DNA of 42,447 nucleotides, taken from assembly GCA_029862005.1 (NCBI GenBank), contig JAOTYD010000027.1, forward strand, positions 1 to 42,447, written 5' to 3'. Position numbers and translations under genes: made by a program. A model generated the notes under the pieces. That model was not told the origin of the DNA. It did no database searches and worked only from the letters and a program-made list of their open reading frames with translations. This DNA is from Gammaproteobacteria bacterium (GTDB lineage Bacteria > Pseudomonadota > Gammaproteobacteria > GCA-001735895). Below, in pieces: positions 42,355 through 42,447 of the stretch (position 1 is the stretch's first letter; the number at the start of each line of letters is the position of its first letter).

Positions 42355-42447
42355 GTTGGATATTGCCGCTGCTTCACCGAGTTTGAGCGTCTGTTTTCTC
42401 GTAAGCAGACCCTCATAGAATCCTGGTAGGAGGCAACCTTCGGCCAG
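42355..42447. repeat. Dispersed repeat family, copy C (cut by window end)
   Basis: TTTTCTCGTAAGCAGACCCTC and CCTGGTAGGAGGCAACCTTC, then GGCCAG at the window end, align with copy A. The right end is outside the window. Confidence 0.6.

Noticed and set aside
1-42447. CRISPR arrays, complete tRNA or rRNA genes, prophage modules
   Set aside because: No regularly spaced repeats, intact cloverleaf sequence or phage structural genes were recognised by eye.

Overview
The window looks like chromosome of a marine-type gammaproteobacterium. The evidence is an E. coli-length family B DNA polymerase II, a NavAb-like sodium channel, paired trimethylamine-methyltransferase-like genes next to flavin demethylases, and a tRNA-Met fragment with E. 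coli-like conserved positions. No ribosomal RNA or intact tRNA was recognised, so the placement is an inference.

Bases 1-28.6 kb are GC-rich, tightly packed metabolic genes. The left edge holds the end of a trimethylamine-dehydrogenase-type flavoprotein followed by a non-pyrrolysine MttB homologue. A second MttB homologue (15528-17063) overlaps the end of a dimethylglycine/sarcosine-dehydrogenase-like flavoprotein by 4 bp. A cupin overlapping a serine-hydroxymethyltransferase homologue with changed active-site residues lies just beyond. Together these suggest demethylation of quaternary or tertiary N-methyl compounds feeding one-carbon metabolism. Between and after them are a creatininase-family protein, an orphan P-loop protein, a GFA protein, a PQQ-type propeller, a cytochrome P460-like protein, DNA polymerase II, a D-cysteine desulfhydrase/DegT aminotransferase pair, an HNH endonuclease, a PhzF-family protein coupled to a 30-codon leader ORF, an M19 peptidase, the sodium channel, a Rieske-glutamate-synthase fusion coupled to a cation/proton antiporter, a disulfide oxidoreductase and a CDGSH iron-sulfur protein.

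From about 28.6 kb to the end the sequence is visibly more AT-rich and looks like an accessory island. The minus-strand block 28.8-37.0 kb encodes a sugar-nucleotide epimerase/decarboxylase, a membrane GT2 synthase, a PIG-L deacetylase, an outer-membrane barrel protein, a GH18-type lipoprotein, a small unknown protein and a WbqC protein. It resembles a synthase-dependent exopolysaccharide (Pga-like) machine in which deacetylase and hydrolase are separate genes and the deacetylase belongs to another fold. A second WbqC paralogue lies beyond a 1.2-kb gene-poor stretch that contains the 3' half of an elongator tRNA-Met gene (probable attachment-site scar) and an IS91-type transposase remnant. Next comes a PEP-CTERM protein with a near-consensus sigma-54 promoter, an upstream 21-bp perfect palindrome and a terminator. 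The right end carries an agmatinase-family gene and a RidA-family gene, each followed by a nearly identical attC-like sequence, with a dispersed repeat family around them. This suggests an integron-like or otherwise mobile gene arrangement.
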